The notes below the pieces were generated by a model, which was not told the DNA's origin, searched no databases, and saw only the letters and a list, made by a program, of their open reading frames with translations. Below, piece by piece: positions 33,001-44,994 of a DNA stretch of 64,000 nt (its first letter is position 1; each line of letters opens with the position of its first letter). Source of the stretch: Gnetum montanum (Eukaryota; Streptophyta; Gnetopsida; Gnetales; Gnetaceae); assembly GCA_015680685.1 (NCBI GenBank), contig MNCI01003588.1, positions 86,924 through 150,923 on the forward strand, read 5' to 3'. A program made the position numbers and the translations under genes.

Positions 33001-34759
33001 TGAACAGTTTAAGGGAGCTCTGAGTGCGGTTGACTCTCAAATGAAAGCGTTACCAGCAACAGCCCAGGTTTTTCACTTACCACTAACTTCTTGTCCTTAT
33101 TGATAAGGTCCTATCATTGTGTCTATTTATTCATTCTTCTATGCATTGCATTCAGGTCGCTGCTCAACAAGGATATTATCTTGCTAAATGTTTTAATGAC
33201 ATGGAAAAACGTGAACTGGATCCTGAAGGCCCTGTACGTGTGAGGGGTGAAGGACGTCACCGGTTCCGTCCATTTCAGTATGATTCCAGACCATGCTTTT
33301 TGACTTAAATCTATTAAAAGAATTCAGTTTTCAATGGCTTATTTTGTAAATTCGTTACGAATACAACTCTTCAGTAAGCCGTGTCTAAACATTAAAATGA
33401 AACATTACTGATACTACATGTTGCTTGAGTGGGCATGAAAATGTGGACTAGAAATTCCATGTCATGGGTTCAAATTTTGCGGGGATGTTTTTATACTCTA
33501 ATGCTTGAAGCCTTGGCGTTAAGGGTAAGACTGCCTCAGCCATAGCATGAACTAATAATTTATTAGTTGGCAAACCACGAAATTACGTGCAAAACCAAAA
33601 GTATAATGTGTGTGTGTGTTCGTGTTTGAAGAAGTTGACACCATTGTCCGAGTATTGTCCCTCGTGTTGCATGTTTCTCAGCATACCCCTTGGGATCCAA
33701 CCTGTGACTTACAGATCACAGGCCACATGCTTTAGTTAAGTGAGCTATGCCTCACAGACCATGAACTGAATGACGTACAATTTGTAAATTGGATTTGCAT
33801 TCTATGAATTTTAGATTCTTTATTCTTTATCCTCCTCCCCATGTCGGAAGTTTCTCAGCATACCCATTAGGATTCAACCTGTGACTTACATATCAGAAGG
33901 CGCATGCTTTAACCCAGTGAACTATGCCTCAGATCCTCAGTGACCATGAACTGAATCACGGACAATTTGTAAATTGGATTTGCATTCTAGAAATTTTAGA
34001 TTCTTTACAAGGCAAACACGACTCATAATTGAAAGCTTTCTTTAATGCTACCAGCAAGGAAATTTTCTGTTATTATAAACACTTCACCAATGGTTTCCTG
34101 TGTTTAGCTTTAGATTAATTATAATACAATTTGTTAATGAGTTGAAAAGAGAAGACAACTAGAGAATTGAAAATTATTTCTTACCGAGAAATAATTTTCG
34201 CATATGTTATGAATGTTTAGTCAGCATATATGCATGTATTGAACTTTAGTTGCTGATGAATGTTTAGTCAGCGTATATGCATGTATTGAACTTTAGTTGC
34301 CGATGTCCATCAATAATGAGGTTATTATTTCTTTCTTTGACTTCAAGATGCAACAGAACATATTGGCTTTCTGTATGGGTTTCCTAAACAATATGGCCAG
34401 GTTAGGTTTCAAAAGCCCAATTAAGTTTTGAAGTTTGGTTACTGTACAGGTATAAACATCTTGGCCAATTTGCTCCTTTAGGAGGTGAGCAAACTGCAGC
34501 AGAATTGCCCGGCGATTGGGTTTCCATTGGCAAAAGCACTCAATGGCTTTGGTACTCGGTGTATGCAAGGTACTTCGAATGTAAAATTTGGATGTTCAAA
34601 AATATTTCAAAATACGACTCCTCCAATGCTCATGCCATTTATTTGTTTTCTTGCCTGTGAATTATATCCAGCAAACAAATTTCGTGGCGTACAAGGGCAC
34701 TGGTGGTATTTGATTGGACAAAGAAGTTTGTTTTTGGAAGGGACTCCAGCCGCATGTGA
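26875..34759 (+). CDS. NDB: External alternative NAD(P)H:ubiquinone oxidoreductase (NDB type), 10 exons, complete
   Basis: Exons: 26,875-27,011; 28,474-28,747; 29,637-29,843; 30,220-30,470; 31,578-31,791; 31,937-32,041; 32,795-33,067; 33,156-33,277; 34,450-34,569; 34,672-34,759. All introns are GT-AG. The joined length is 1,791 nt, 596 residues plus TGA, slightly longer than usual plant NDB proteins. The family is a single-polypeptide flavoprotein on the outer face of the inner mitochondrial membrane. It passes electrons from cytosolic NAD(P)H to ubiquinone without pumping protons. Visible motifs: FAD-binding GTGWAG (80-85), NAD(P)H-binding GGGPAG (245-250) with E282 ending its second beta strand, flavin motif YALGDCA (382-388), EF-hand insert (407-418), quinone motif AQVAAQQG (486-493) and the conserved LGGEQTAAELPGDW tail. 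The start is the first ATG followed by a basic, acid-free presequence. No stops or frameshifts are seen. Its expression is not testable here. Confidence 0.95.
27012..28473 (+). other. NDB: NDB intron 1 with diverged internal repeats
   Basis: A 1,462-bp phase-2 intron from GTATTC to TTTGCCAG. It contains two related stretches around TATTGATTTTTGTGTTG (about 27,296 and 27,466). Near its 3' end are several spaced copies of a GAAATTTCGGAAGATGGAATT-like motif (28,055-28,385). No coding potential beyond short chance ORFs. Confidence 0.7.
31150..31375 (-). mobile_element. SINE-like relics in NDB intron 4
   Basis: A tRNA-like piece with TGACTTATAGGCAGTGG near 31,180 and a second with AACTCATTGGTTAGGAC on the minus strand near 31,350 resemble the A-box/B-box layout of the duplicated element in intron 8. 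Both are heavily decayed. Confidence 0.3.
32795..33067 (+). other. NDB: NDB exon 7: EF-hand insert
   Basis: Exon 7 encodes residues 397-487, the calcium-binding insertion that distinguishes NDB from NDA and NDC enzymes. The loop at residues 407-418 reads DKDNSGTLTVEK. Positions 1, 3, 5 and 6 (D, D, S, G) and the hydrophobic position 8 are canonical. Position 12, normally Glu, is Lys, and Glu has moved to position 11. The rest of the exon is Lys/Glu-rich and ends at the quinone-motif residues ATAQ. Confidence 0.9.
33673..34008 (-). repeat. Tandem pair of SINE-like elements in NDB intron 8
   Basis: Two direct copies, about 33,673-33,823 and 33,850-34,008, are roughly 180 bp apart and share TTTCTCAGCATACCC, CAACCTGTGACTTACA and GGATTTGCATTCTA. 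On the minus strand each reads GGCATAGYTCAC...GTCACAGGTTGRATCC, an A-box plus B-box pattern of a tRNA-derived SINE. There is no coding content. Confidence 0.55.
34211..34304. repeat. 47-bp tandem duplication in NDB intron 8
   Basis: Two adjacent near-identical 47-base units beginning GAATGTTTAGTCAGC (34,211 and 34,258), close to the exon 9 acceptor at 34,449. They differ at only one base. Confidence 0.9.
34672..34759 (+). other. NDB: NDB exon 10: C-terminal segment ending in SRM
   Basis: Encodes residues 569-596 (the codon for S568 is split with exon 9). The segment WRTRALVVFDWTKKFVFGRD is the conserved membrane-anchoring tail of type II dehydrogenases, rich in aromatic and basic residues. 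The protein ends S594-R595-M596, which fits a plant peroxisomal targeting signal type 1, and TGA follows. Confidence 0.9.
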
Positions 34760-36400
34760 ATATGCAGCGATACATACCGATGAACCTACGGTCATTCTGA
34801 AAATTTAAAATCAATTTCTTTTGCATTTTTTCTCCCATTATTATTCAACTTAAAATGGTCACTGAGGTTCCATGTGGTTGGCTGGCTTGTTGCCAAGGAA
34901 AGGCGAGCACAAAGCTAGGGAGTTTAATAACGGCATTTTTTGTGTGAGATCTCTTGAAATCCCTCTATATACTGCCCACAATAATTGGTAAAAATTTTGA
35001 CCATCTTGATGCTGAAATTTTGACAATGTAACATTGATTTATTTTTATATTCTTTATTAAATGAGTTTTGCAATTAATTTGTCGGTACAAACTTTTGAAA
35101 TGGCGCATAGCATTTGCAGTAATCCTAGATTCGGAAATGCAGAATGTTTACAAAGCCTTGAATATTTTTTATGGAACTGTCTTCAACGTCTTATTACATT
35201 GATGATAACTCAAACATATGTGGACTATATATTATATATTAATAGTTTCTTTTATGACTTTTGTTTCAATTGCCTTTTTCCAACGGAGGGTGTTTTTGCA
35301 AACTAGTTATTCCAGCTTATTGGCATTAGTTTGACCCTTTTTCTTCTTGGGAATTTCTTTCGAGGAACTTGATTATCCTGTATTTTAACTTCCTCGTTGA
35401 GGATGCTTCGACCTTGATATCAAACCTGCTAGGAGGGACCGGTAGCTTTGGTGTTATGCCTGCGAAATTTATTAACTGTGGATCCATAATAACAAATTAC
35501 TTTACTGATTTCAACGTCCTTGTCTTTGTACGTGGGTTTTAGTAATGAAACTGATTACTTATTTATTTATTTGTTTCATGCTAAACTTTTGACCACGGAG
35601 TTTCCTTGTTCGAAAAACTTTTGAGCGGTGAGTTTAGTTGGAAAAAAAAAGAAAAAAAAAAAAACCAGTAACAAAATTAACTTTTGGATTTACCAATTTA
35701 GTTTTCAAACTTGCTAGTATAAACCGTCAGATTTACACCTTCAAATATATAATATGCAAACATAAAAGAAATAATTTATGCAACCAGCTTATTCAGTTTG
35801 CTTTATCATAAGGTTGTGAAGTTTAAGGACTCGTTCAAAGTTCATGATTAAACTTAAAATACCATATGATGTTATGAGAGATTAAGCAAACATGTTTCCT
35901 TACAAATTGAAAAGCTTAAAAAATAGTTCTTATTGGATGAATTCAAGGTGAAGACAAAAGTTTCATATGCAATAATTGCATTAGAAGTTAATTTGTTACC
36001 ATTGAAAGTTAATGTATTGGTTTTTAACATTCTACTTGACAAATAAAAATAGCAATAATAGCAATAACATCTTCGAATGGAAATTTGTTATAAAAAGTTT
36101 TAAAGAGATGGCAAAATGAAACATAAAATGATGAGTTGTTCGACGGCATTTTGTAAGTTGATTGTAAGCCTTGGACTTGAGAAGTATCTTACACCCTCAC
36201 ACCTTGTGTTTGTGGTTTTTGTGTTCATGGTTGAGGTTTTTACGTTCTAGGTGTGCATCCTAGCCTTCCATATCATTCTAGGTTTTTTGCATTTTTTGGG
36301 TTCCAAGATGTTTCTAATGCCATTTGGGCACCCTAGGAACCTTCCAACATGTTTCCTAGTATTCTAGCTTTCATCTAGAGTTAACAAGCAAAGTGTGTTG
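34760..36400. other. NDB 3' UTR and downstream intergenic DNA
   Basis: AT-rich sequence follows the stop codon. Candidate near-upstream polyadenylation signals are AATAAT near 34,979 and ATTAAATG near 35,055, but none can be chosen without transcripts. The short ORF at 35,061-35,306 has no recognisable content. An A-rich run lies at 35,641-35,666. No other gene or terminal repeat is visible before 36,400. Confidence 0.4.
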
Positions 36401-36410
36401 AGAGGGGGTG

Positions 36411-37290
36411 TGTTGATTACTCTACATCAACGTAGGGGCATTAATGTACCTCCTTAGTAGGCTTGGTTTGGCCCCTTTGCTTTCAGTATGCTTCTAGGTT
36501 GCCTAGGCTATGTTGACAGACCTCTATTGATGCCTAGGCATTAGTGAACCTTTGCCATTGTGATGCAAAAACTATAAATACCTGAGATAAACTCTCATAC
36601 TTAGTTGATTTCTTCCTTATTTTGTGTGTGTTTTGAGTTGTCACTTTCACAAGTGTAGCTAGACTCTATTAGAGTGCTACCTTGTTTACATAGCTTGAAA
36701 CCATTTAGTCAATGTGGAGTCTAGTGTTTGCATAATGAATAAAGCTTATGATTTTTCCTTGTTTCATTGTTGATGCTTTAAACATTAAAACACTAAAAAT
36801 ATTTATTTAATTCTTATTTCATTAAGCTACAACCATTCTTCCTTGTCCAAGGATGTCATAACTATATAGCATTATGTTGGATCATTGAGGCTATGACTAA
36901 GAGCCATTTTATTGCATTCATGTGTGATGTTGCACATGTCCCCAAGAGAGATTGCAACATAAGCATTGCGCCTATCCCTAAGAGGGATTGCAATGCATAT
37001 GTATTTATTATTCCTGTCTTTCTTATAATTCCAAAATACATTTAAAAAATTACAAAATAAAAAATTATAAATATTTTTTCTATCTTCCACCATGGCAACC
37101 CAAGTTTTTACTTATATCATATGTACTATAATCTCCTTTATACTTATTAAACATAATGATATATACAAGTGTTTTTGGCAAACTAAATATTGTCTTCGAA
37201 GCTTACAATTGAATCATATTGCATGTTGTATGATAAATCCTATTAGTCTAAAATTGATAGGACCCCTATCATTGGTGTTTGATAAAGTTG
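36411..37290 (+). mobile_element. LTR-like sequence
   Basis: Begins TGTTGATTAC after a purine-rich GAGAGGGGGTG. It carries CATCAACGTAGGGGCAT/GTTGACAGACC motifs related to the U3 at 6,313 and the block at 2,640, a TATA box ACTATAAATACC near 36,570, and AATAAAGCTTATGA near 36,737. The layout (motifs, TATA, leader, AATAAA) fits U3-R of an LTR. The 3' edge is not clear and seems to be interrupted near 37,296. Confidence 0.45.
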
Positions 37291-37295
37291 ATTTT

Positions 37296-38200
37296 TGTTG
37301 CACTACGATATCATATCTATGATATCATAGCAACAATGTTGTAACCTATGCTACGTCATCATTGATGTGATGTCTTGGGATGTGTGCAACTCTATAAATA
37401 CTGACACTTAGTCACATAATTCGTAACTTTTCCATTCCACCCTTAGCATAACTCTTGTAGTTTGTTTTCTTAGTTAACAATAGAGTGAATGCCCACAGTG
37501 TGATGTTTAGCAGTTGGGCAAAATCTTTATTCGAGTGACATGTACTTGGGCACAATTCATGACAAAAAATAAAGATCAAGATTGCTTCTCATCATTGCAG
37601 CATCCACTTATTTGTACTATTTCACTTAGATTAATTTTCATGTTTACTTAGTTAACTCTTTATATTTTCAAAGTACTTTACTTTCCTTTGTTCATTAGTA
37701 AAGTGGAATGAGTATGACTAGTTTCGAGTGCTTAAGTGTAATCATTTGGTAATCCTAGTAGTGTTACTGCTTGGTTCGCCCAGTAGCATAACACTTGGTA
37801 ACCCAATAACGGTTACATAAGCCCAAGGTGTGTATAGTAAACCAACGTCGGATGCTCATTGTTGTAAGCTAGAATAGATTTACATTCTTGTCAGTACTTA
37901 GACTTAGCATTTTACTTCATTTTCATTATATTCATGCCTAGGAGTAAAATAGGCTTAACAACATCAGTTGATCATATGCCTCACTAAGAGCTAAACCATA
38001 CACTTGCACTTCACTAGCTTAAAGTAGGAAGACAATGATCACGGACCTAATATAAACCTTTAGCATAATAACATTGTCCATCTGCAAATTATGATCTAGT
38101 CATGCATGAGCACTCATGACTTGTACGGTAGAGTGTTGGATGCTCCACTCGTGACTTGTATGGTAGAGTTGATCTTACATAGTTCGTTGTATCATAAGCT
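37296..38200 (+). mobile_element. Degenerate 5' LTR of the old plus-strand element
   Basis: Starts with a strong inverted repeat (TGTTGCACTACGATATCATA against TATGATATCATAGCAACA, 37,296-37,335), followed by CTATAAATACTGAC (TATA), AATAAAGATCAAG and the family TTGGTAATCC / CAGTAGC motifs near 37,746-37,810. This R-U5 layout matches the solo LTR at 6,754. The 3' end lacks a clean CTCATCA and no PBS is recognisable. A gag follows from 38,297. Confidence 0.55.
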
Positions 38201-38296
38201 ACAAAAGTTTACATTTATATTCTTAATCAATCTTACTAACACACACATATAAGTAAGCATCAAAATTATAACATTGCTTCAACATAGAAAGAAAAG

Positions 38297-40939
38297 ATGT
38301 CACATGCCAAAGAGCTACAGAAAAGTCATGACAGAAAATATGATAATGAGGACTGGAGTGCATCAATGTAAATGAGAGTTTCATATGCTCACAATGATCC
38401 ATACTATCATGACTTTACATTCACCCTTCACCAAGATGATCAATTCAAATGGAGGGATATGTAGGGCAACATAGTCCTACCACCAAAATGCTTCATACCA
38501 CTAATGTCTTAAGTAACCCTCAAGAAGGCCAACGGAAGTCATGAATAGGAAGAATATTGAGTCACAAAGGACATGACTAGGTTACACCAGCCAACAAAGG
38601 CATAGGCAAAAAGAAATGCTATTATGGAAGCTCAACATGAACAAGAGAAGGAAAAGAAAGTCCCTCAGATAATTTTCCTAGAGGAAATTAAAGATACCCC
38701 ATTCCAAGCTGATAAATTTTATCAACTTTAGAGATCCCACTCTCACACACCAATTATACACATTGAAGATCCTATCAACACAAAGCTGAATTCAACTTTT
38801 GTAGAGGACCTTGGAAGGAATGCAAAAGAGTCAAGATATAGGTAGAGCTCAAGGCCTAGAGCTTTTGACAAGCCAAAGGAGAATGAATCAAGGAGTCACC
38901 AAAGGAGAACTAGGTGGCATTATTCTCCAACTACTTCCTCCACCTCCTCACACTCATCTGTAGAGTCTGATAAGAGGGAATGTTGATACAGAGACCATGA
39001 TAGGGATAGATGAAGGGATGATGAGAGACATGAGTGTATAAGAAGATATCATGATAGTGAAGAGGATGATTATGAATGAAGAAGAAAAAGGATGAGACAT
39101 GAAGAAAGGGAGCATTATGAACATAGAAGGGGTCACCACTACAATAGAGCCTACGGACCCAATCACTATGAAGGAACTCTATTGGCCACTTGCAATATGA
39201 TAAACATCAAGAAAGTAGTCTACATTCCAATAAGGCACATAAGGGACAATCACATTAAGCATCCAGACATGAAAAACATACCTAGATTTGAGGGTGAATA
39301 CAATGCAAATCCACAACACCACCTTCAAGCATACCATGATTCCTATGCCCTCCAAAACATTGAAAGTGATTGGAAAAAAGTAAAGTTGTTTCCAAGAACA
39401 CTCATTAAGGAGGCAAAGAGTTGGCTAGATCCCTAGAATCAATTCAAAGATGAAATACCATGCTAGAACTATTCAATGATAAATATCAGACTTACTCATA
39501 AGTGTTAAACTTAAGAATGAAGATCCAAGGATGGAAGCAAGGGATACATGAATCCCTTGATGCAAGAATGGGTAGATACTATTCCTTACTACACATATGT
39601 CTAGGCCATGGATTCTTGCAAAAGGAACAACTAAGGCACATAGTAGATGGGTTGAGGAACAAAACTAGAAAGACCCTTGGGCTTTATACCCAAGGATGAC
39701 TATTAGAGATGACTGCCCATCAGATTCAAAGATGAATTAATCAAGTAGCAAAAGAGGAAGGAAAACTAAAGAAGAGAGAGTTAGCTAAAGAGTATAACAA
39801 AGATCCATCAATAAGGAAATGCAATGTGTGGATATGTAACAAGTAAGAGGATGAAATATTGGAAGATGTTATTTAGAAAAAGACTCTACCTATCCAAAAA
39901 TTGGTAAATGATATAGCAACTAAGGTAGAGAAAATGTGAGATTTAGTGGATGAAAAATTTGCTATAGCCCTAAATATTTTGAAAGAGAAGACTAAACAAG
40001 CACCCAATAAGGGCAAGGAAAAAAGAAAGAAAAGAAACTATGGACAAAAAGGAAAAGTTGCTTCAGTGGCAGAATGTATTGACTTCAGTTCAAAGGAAGA
40101 GGAAGGATGTAAGGTGTGCCAATATGAACATCTTAAGGAATGTTTTCCTATCATGGTATGCTTATAGGAATCTGGGGTATATGCACTCAATCCAAGCTTT
40201 GTCAAAAAGTAGATGCTCAGAAGGCTACCATATCCTCAAGGTAATATAAGGCAACCTTTCCAACCAACATATTACCCAAGAGGAGCCTACCCACAATCAC
40301 AAGAGCAATACCACCAGCAGTGGTAGCAACCACAAACATGAGCAATGTCACTACCAAGGCAACAATATCCATAGAGGTAACCACACCCTTATGGATATTA
40401 CGTTCAACGTTCAATATCTCTAGGGAATGATTTAGTCCAAACTTCTTCTCCTTATTATCCACTAGAATACTATAGGCCTACCACTCCAAGGATGGATCAT
40501 AGTCCTTATGCACATCTGCAGTGGTTAGCCTATCAAATCTCCCTTCTAATTCTTTGCTACCAATTTCACCATTTGCCATGTAGGGGGAACTACCATCACA
40601 ACCTCAGAAAAGAAGTGATATAAGGGTAGTGGATATATAAAGAGAGGATTATACCAATGATACTAAAGAAAAATCAAGAAAACATCCTTTTTTCAAGACA
40701 AGTCTAAAAAAGGCTAGTAGAATTAGGACTTCATTGAGACAAGTTTCTCCTATGATAGATCCTCCTACCAACACCATGCTTCCAAAATAACCAAATTAGG
40801 AACTTCAAACTATTAGACTAACAAATATAGTATTAGATTGGATTCTGGTAGGGATACTTCATAGGAAAAGAATAAATCTAGGAGTTCCTTTGATTTATTT
40901 ACAAGTAGCTAGAAATTCATCATGCAAGGCTCTACTAGA
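38297..40939 (+). pseudogene. gag-protease of the old plus-strand Athila-like element (5' part)
   Basis: A gag start ATG at 38,297 opens a reading that lines up with the minus-strand gag of the nested element (shared YAH...FTF-LH...WRDM block near 38,385-38,460). A His/Arg-rich stretch follows (39,085-39,170). Next is a capsid-like frame at 39,092-39,436 with ALQNIESDWKKVKLFPRTLI, then 39,502-39,699. A knuckle-like CKVCQYEHLKEC lies at 40,108-40,143 and a Pro/Gln-rich linker follows. The retropepsin start reads PLIYLQVARNSSCKALLD, interrupted after the catalytic-Asp codon by the 10-kb insertion. Multiple stops and frameshifts. The remainder resumes at 51,040. Confidence 0.75.
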
Positions 40940-40944
40940 CTTAG
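40940..40944. other. Target site duplication CTTAG (left)
   Basis: CTTAG directly precedes the left LTR and is repeated at 51,035-51,039 directly after the right LTR. Deleting the insert and one copy restores the continuity of the interrupted protease reading. Confidence 0.95.
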
Positions 40945-41818
40945 TGATGAGCAGCGAGGTACCCCTACACCCGACCATACAAATTACTAAGGTGTTCACA
41001 TGTGATCTGGTTGAATTCTATGGACCTATAGTTCTCTAGTGCACTAATTCTCTAGGAAGTGAAAGGGGTGTTGAGAACATTCGTTGTCTTTTCAACTACC
41101 CTTGTGAAGCTCAAGGATATGGTTTAAGTGTAATTGAGGCACATGATTTTTATCATTTTTTATGTTTTATAAATTTAATCACTTGCAACAAGAATGAAGG
41201 GTGGAGTAATTTAAGATCTAGTTTATCTATTGCCTAACTAGCTTAACACAAGTACCCGTTCCCACTTTCCAGACACATCTTGAACACATATAGCGCTGTT
41301 GGGCTAGTAAACATTAAGTGTTTTTGGGTTATCAAGTGCTACATGTATACTTGAGGTGGTCATGCTTATGTTCATTAATAACTAGAAATTAATTGCTTAA
41401 TTAAAATGCATTAAAGTGAAGTACATGAGAATAAAGTACATGAATATTAAATGCATCAAGAAAACATTAATCTATTCTTAGTGCAGAAAGGATGATTAAA
41501 GAGTTCATTTTTATTCTTATCACACTATTTTGCTTAGGTACATCAATGTTTGAACAAAGATCTGTACACACTCAAACTCTTATTGTGGGCACTTAGAAAA
41601 TATTCTAACTCTAGAGAAAACAAATTGTAAGAGGTTCCCTATGCTATGACAAAAACTAATATCCAAATCATGAGCCTAAGCGCTATATTTATAGGTTGGC
41701 ATATACCCTGTGATATTAGATATTTGACATCGCATTCTAGGCTCCAACATTAGGTATTCGATATCAAGGCTCTTATATCAAATATCTAATATCAGAGCCA
41801 TTCAATGATGACTCATCA
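40945..41818 (-). mobile_element. 3' LTR of the nested element (874 bp)
   Basis: Bounded by TGATGAG and CTCATCA. In minus orientation the U3 (41,700-41,818) carries GATATT/GATATC-rich repeats, and the U5 end carries the family GTAGGGGTACC block (40,955-40,990). Confidence 0.9.
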
Positions 41819-41845
41819 TACCCCCATGATTGAATGAAAACTTGT
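41819..41845 (-). other. Polypurine tract of the nested element
   Basis: Minus-strand AAGTTTTCATTCAATCATGG runs into GGGTA immediately before the 3' LTR, the same context as at 6,285-6,312. Confidence 0.75.
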
Positions 41846-43900
41846 CCTTTAGTGAAGAAGAGAAGAAACAAGTTCTTTACAAAATATTGGGAGGGTATGA
41901 AATTATTGACTGACATACAAATTAACTTAGGTGGAACAATAGACTTTGAGTGCCCAAGTGTATAGATTTACAATCTTTTACAAAATTGGATGTTCATGAT
42001 AAGAGAAGTGAACACCTTGGATAAAACTAACATCCAATGCCTCTTGACAGTTAAAGAGCAAGAGAGAAGATCCAACAATCATGAATGGTTTGCATTGTGT
42101 GGTACTACTGCATCATCCTTGGTGAAGATAGTCTTTCTTCTTGTTCATGCTTTCCACTGCAATCACAAAAAAATCACAAATTAGTATGCAATGTGTAACA
42201 CATAGCTGGTAAGTACCTTGTCTTATTAGTGGTTACACTCGACTATGTTGTGATTGAGGTAGATTGATTCCTTTAGGAGTGTTAGCAGGAAGACTAACAA
42301 ATAGGGTAAGATAGATAAGTGGTCCATTAAATTTGAAAAAGTTCAAATATGATGAAATGCTTGAAGAGGGTGTATGAATTCACAATGATAAAAAGGAAAG
42401 TTCACTAAAGAATGTTGTGAAGATGTGCACAATTAGATGCTATTAATGAGGTAAACAAAAGGATTTGATTGTAAGAATGCCTAAGGATAAAGAACATAAC
42501 TAACCCAACTAAAAGATATGCAAGTGGGTCCTCCCCAAAGTAGGCATAGGCCTTTTATTACCCTTGCATAAATTTAAACTGAGGATTTTGTGGGTTCCAT
42601 GGATGATTAATGGTTATGAAAGGTTAAGTACAAAAACTTGGAAGAAACTACCTAATAATTTTGACACATCAAACCAGGACATTGAACAAAAACATGAAAC
42701 TAGCAGTGAGGTGAGACATGGAAAGCATAGATGGATGAGAGAGAGAGTGGAATAGAGTTCCTGATTAAGGTCACATGAAGTTCCTTGTGAATTTTATGGT
42801 TAAATGACTTGATAAGATCTATCCTTAGTCTAGACAGAAACCAACCACATTCATTGACTTCGCATTATCATTCTAAGACCACTCCACCCCCTTGAGATGT
42901 AAGAGTGTTCCCACAGAACAACCATCATTCCTTATTAGAGAAGAAAAGAGAAGTAGGAAGTGAGGAAGGACCTTATTTAGAGGGGACCATTAGGCATGGG
43001 TAACATGTCTTTCTAGTCCCATAACTAGTGCTTGTAGTCCATTTATTTGTTTAAAGGATATGCTTTGAATTCCCATTGGGTTTTTTTTTGAAATGGAAAT
43101 CACACCATGCAAAGACTTATTCATTTATTATGTCTAAGGGGTGTGCTTTGAATTTCCATTATTATTTTTTAAATGGGAGCCACACCATGAAAAGACCTAT
43201 TCAACTTCCTTTGATTGGTCAACACAGAACGATAAGAAATTCATGAAAGCATACATGCACCCAAGTAAGTAGAAAAGCATAAAGAATATGAATCCCTTTG
43301 AAGTCACACCCTATTCAAACCTTTGAATCCTTTCCAATTCTGAAAAATATCAAATTCACAAATTCATTATAGTTTTATTAATGAAAAAGGGGCTACACAT
43401 TTCCAGAACAAGAAAAACCATAGAGTTTGTGGATGGGTGGATGTTATGGACTCACTACCCATTACATGAAAGGAAACCATGTCCTTGTTATTAGTAATAA
43501 AATTCAAAGCTAGAATCTAGATACCAACAATCAAATAACAAAATAGTACATACCACCATCAAGCAAAAAATTATCACTATGCCTAGCACTTTTTAACAAA
43601 AAGTTAGAAAATCATACTAGAATAACAGAAAATATAAAAGAAAATGTAAAATATTCAAAAAATAACAAATGTACTAATGATGTTGTAAGAAAAATTAGGG
43701 AAGATTAATACCATGAAAATAAGAAGATGTAAAATATAGAATGTGTAAAACAAAAAGTTGTAAAAAAAAATTGTGTAAAACAAAAATAGTAAAAAATTGA
43801 GGAGCCACTTATATAGTTAACATGGATGGCCATCTCCCCCATGACTGAGTTAAAAGGAGGAGATTAAAAATATTGATCCTAATTGTCCATTCAATGAGGC
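41846..43900 (-). mobile_element. Post-integrase spacer of the nested element
   Basis: Non-coding on the minus strand. A T-rich tract (43,560-43,800) is followed by sequence homologous to 1,600-2,470 and 52,170-53,170. Unlike the two other copies, it goes almost directly to the PPT region and lacks a recognisable third ORF, with only an ATG-AAC-AAG-AAG start-like remnant near 42,150. Confidence 0.6.
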
Positions 43901-44229
43901 ATTTGTTGTATTTGCTGGCATATTCTCATGGAAAGATTTGACTTATTGTATGTTGACCAATTGTTTCTTGTCTAAGCTCTTAGGTTTGTACATGGCCCTA
44001 GAAGGAAATTTTTTATAAATTATATAAGGTCCTTTCCACAATGTCTAAAACTTAGTTCATTGAGATACATGTGTGAGATTCCAGTAGAGGACCTTATCTC
44101 CTAGTTGAAATTTGACTTTCCTAATTTTAAGGTCATGACATTTTTGTTGTAGGCCTTGTGTAACTCATTAGATGATAAGGCTATCAATTGATTTTCATCT
44201 AGCAAGTTGAGATTCATCAATCTTTCTTT

Positions 44230-44994
44230 TTATGCTAGACTTAAGTAAAGGTCAAGGTCACAAGCTGTTGAAAGTGTACGAAGCTCAGCTTGAATAGGGA
44301 GTGTTGGTAATTTTTTGTACATAAGCTTATAGGGAGAGTAGCCTATAGAAAGTTTCCATGTTGAGCAAGAAGTCCAAAGGGCATCGTTAAGTTTTGTTCT
44401 CCAGTCTTTCCTATATTTGTTAATAGTTCTTATTAGAATCCTTGTGATTTTCCTATTGGTAACCTTAGTTTGACCATTGGCTTGGGGGTGGTAGGGTGTT
44501 ATGAATTTATGTTCAACCCCCAAGCATTGCATTAGCTTTTAAAAGGTAATGCCTATAAAGTGAGTTCCATTATCAGAAATTAATGCATGTGGCACACCAA
44601 ACCTATTTACAACATTTTGTTGTACAAACTGAGTAGTAGTAGAAGATGTATAGTTGATGATGGCTACTGCTTTTACCTATTTCGTATAATAATCAACAAC
44701 GACTATGATGTATACCTTTCTATTTAACATGGACGTGATGGAACCTATGAAGTCAATGCCCTAGATGTCGAAGGGTTCTAGTGGTTGAATCCATTATTGA
44801 GGTTCCTTCAATCAAGCATTCATTTTACCATCTTGTTGGCATTGTTCACATGAATGGACATATTGATGAGCATCCTTGAAAATTGTTGGCCAATAGTACC
44901 TTTCCATCAAGATCTTAATGGCTATGCATCTCCTAGCATAGTGGCCTTCGCAAGGACCTTCATGAGAACACGCAGTTATTAGCATCAGGGACAC
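44230..44994 (-). pseudogene. Integrase of the nested element
   Basis: The zinc-binding N-terminal part reads GHYARR...YYWPTIFKDAHQYVHSCEQC (44,812-44,994), the HHCC pattern of Gypsy integrases. The core end reads TPYHPQANGQTKVTNRKI (44,440-44,500), where the catalytic Glu of the DDE triad, normally in GQTE/GQAE, is Lys (44,464-44,466). Stops separate the parts. Confidence 0.8.

Noticed and set aside
33673-33940. Possible tRNA genes from A-box/B-box patterns
   Set aside because: Acceptor and anticodon stems do not pair and both copies are decayed, so a SINE relic is the better reading.
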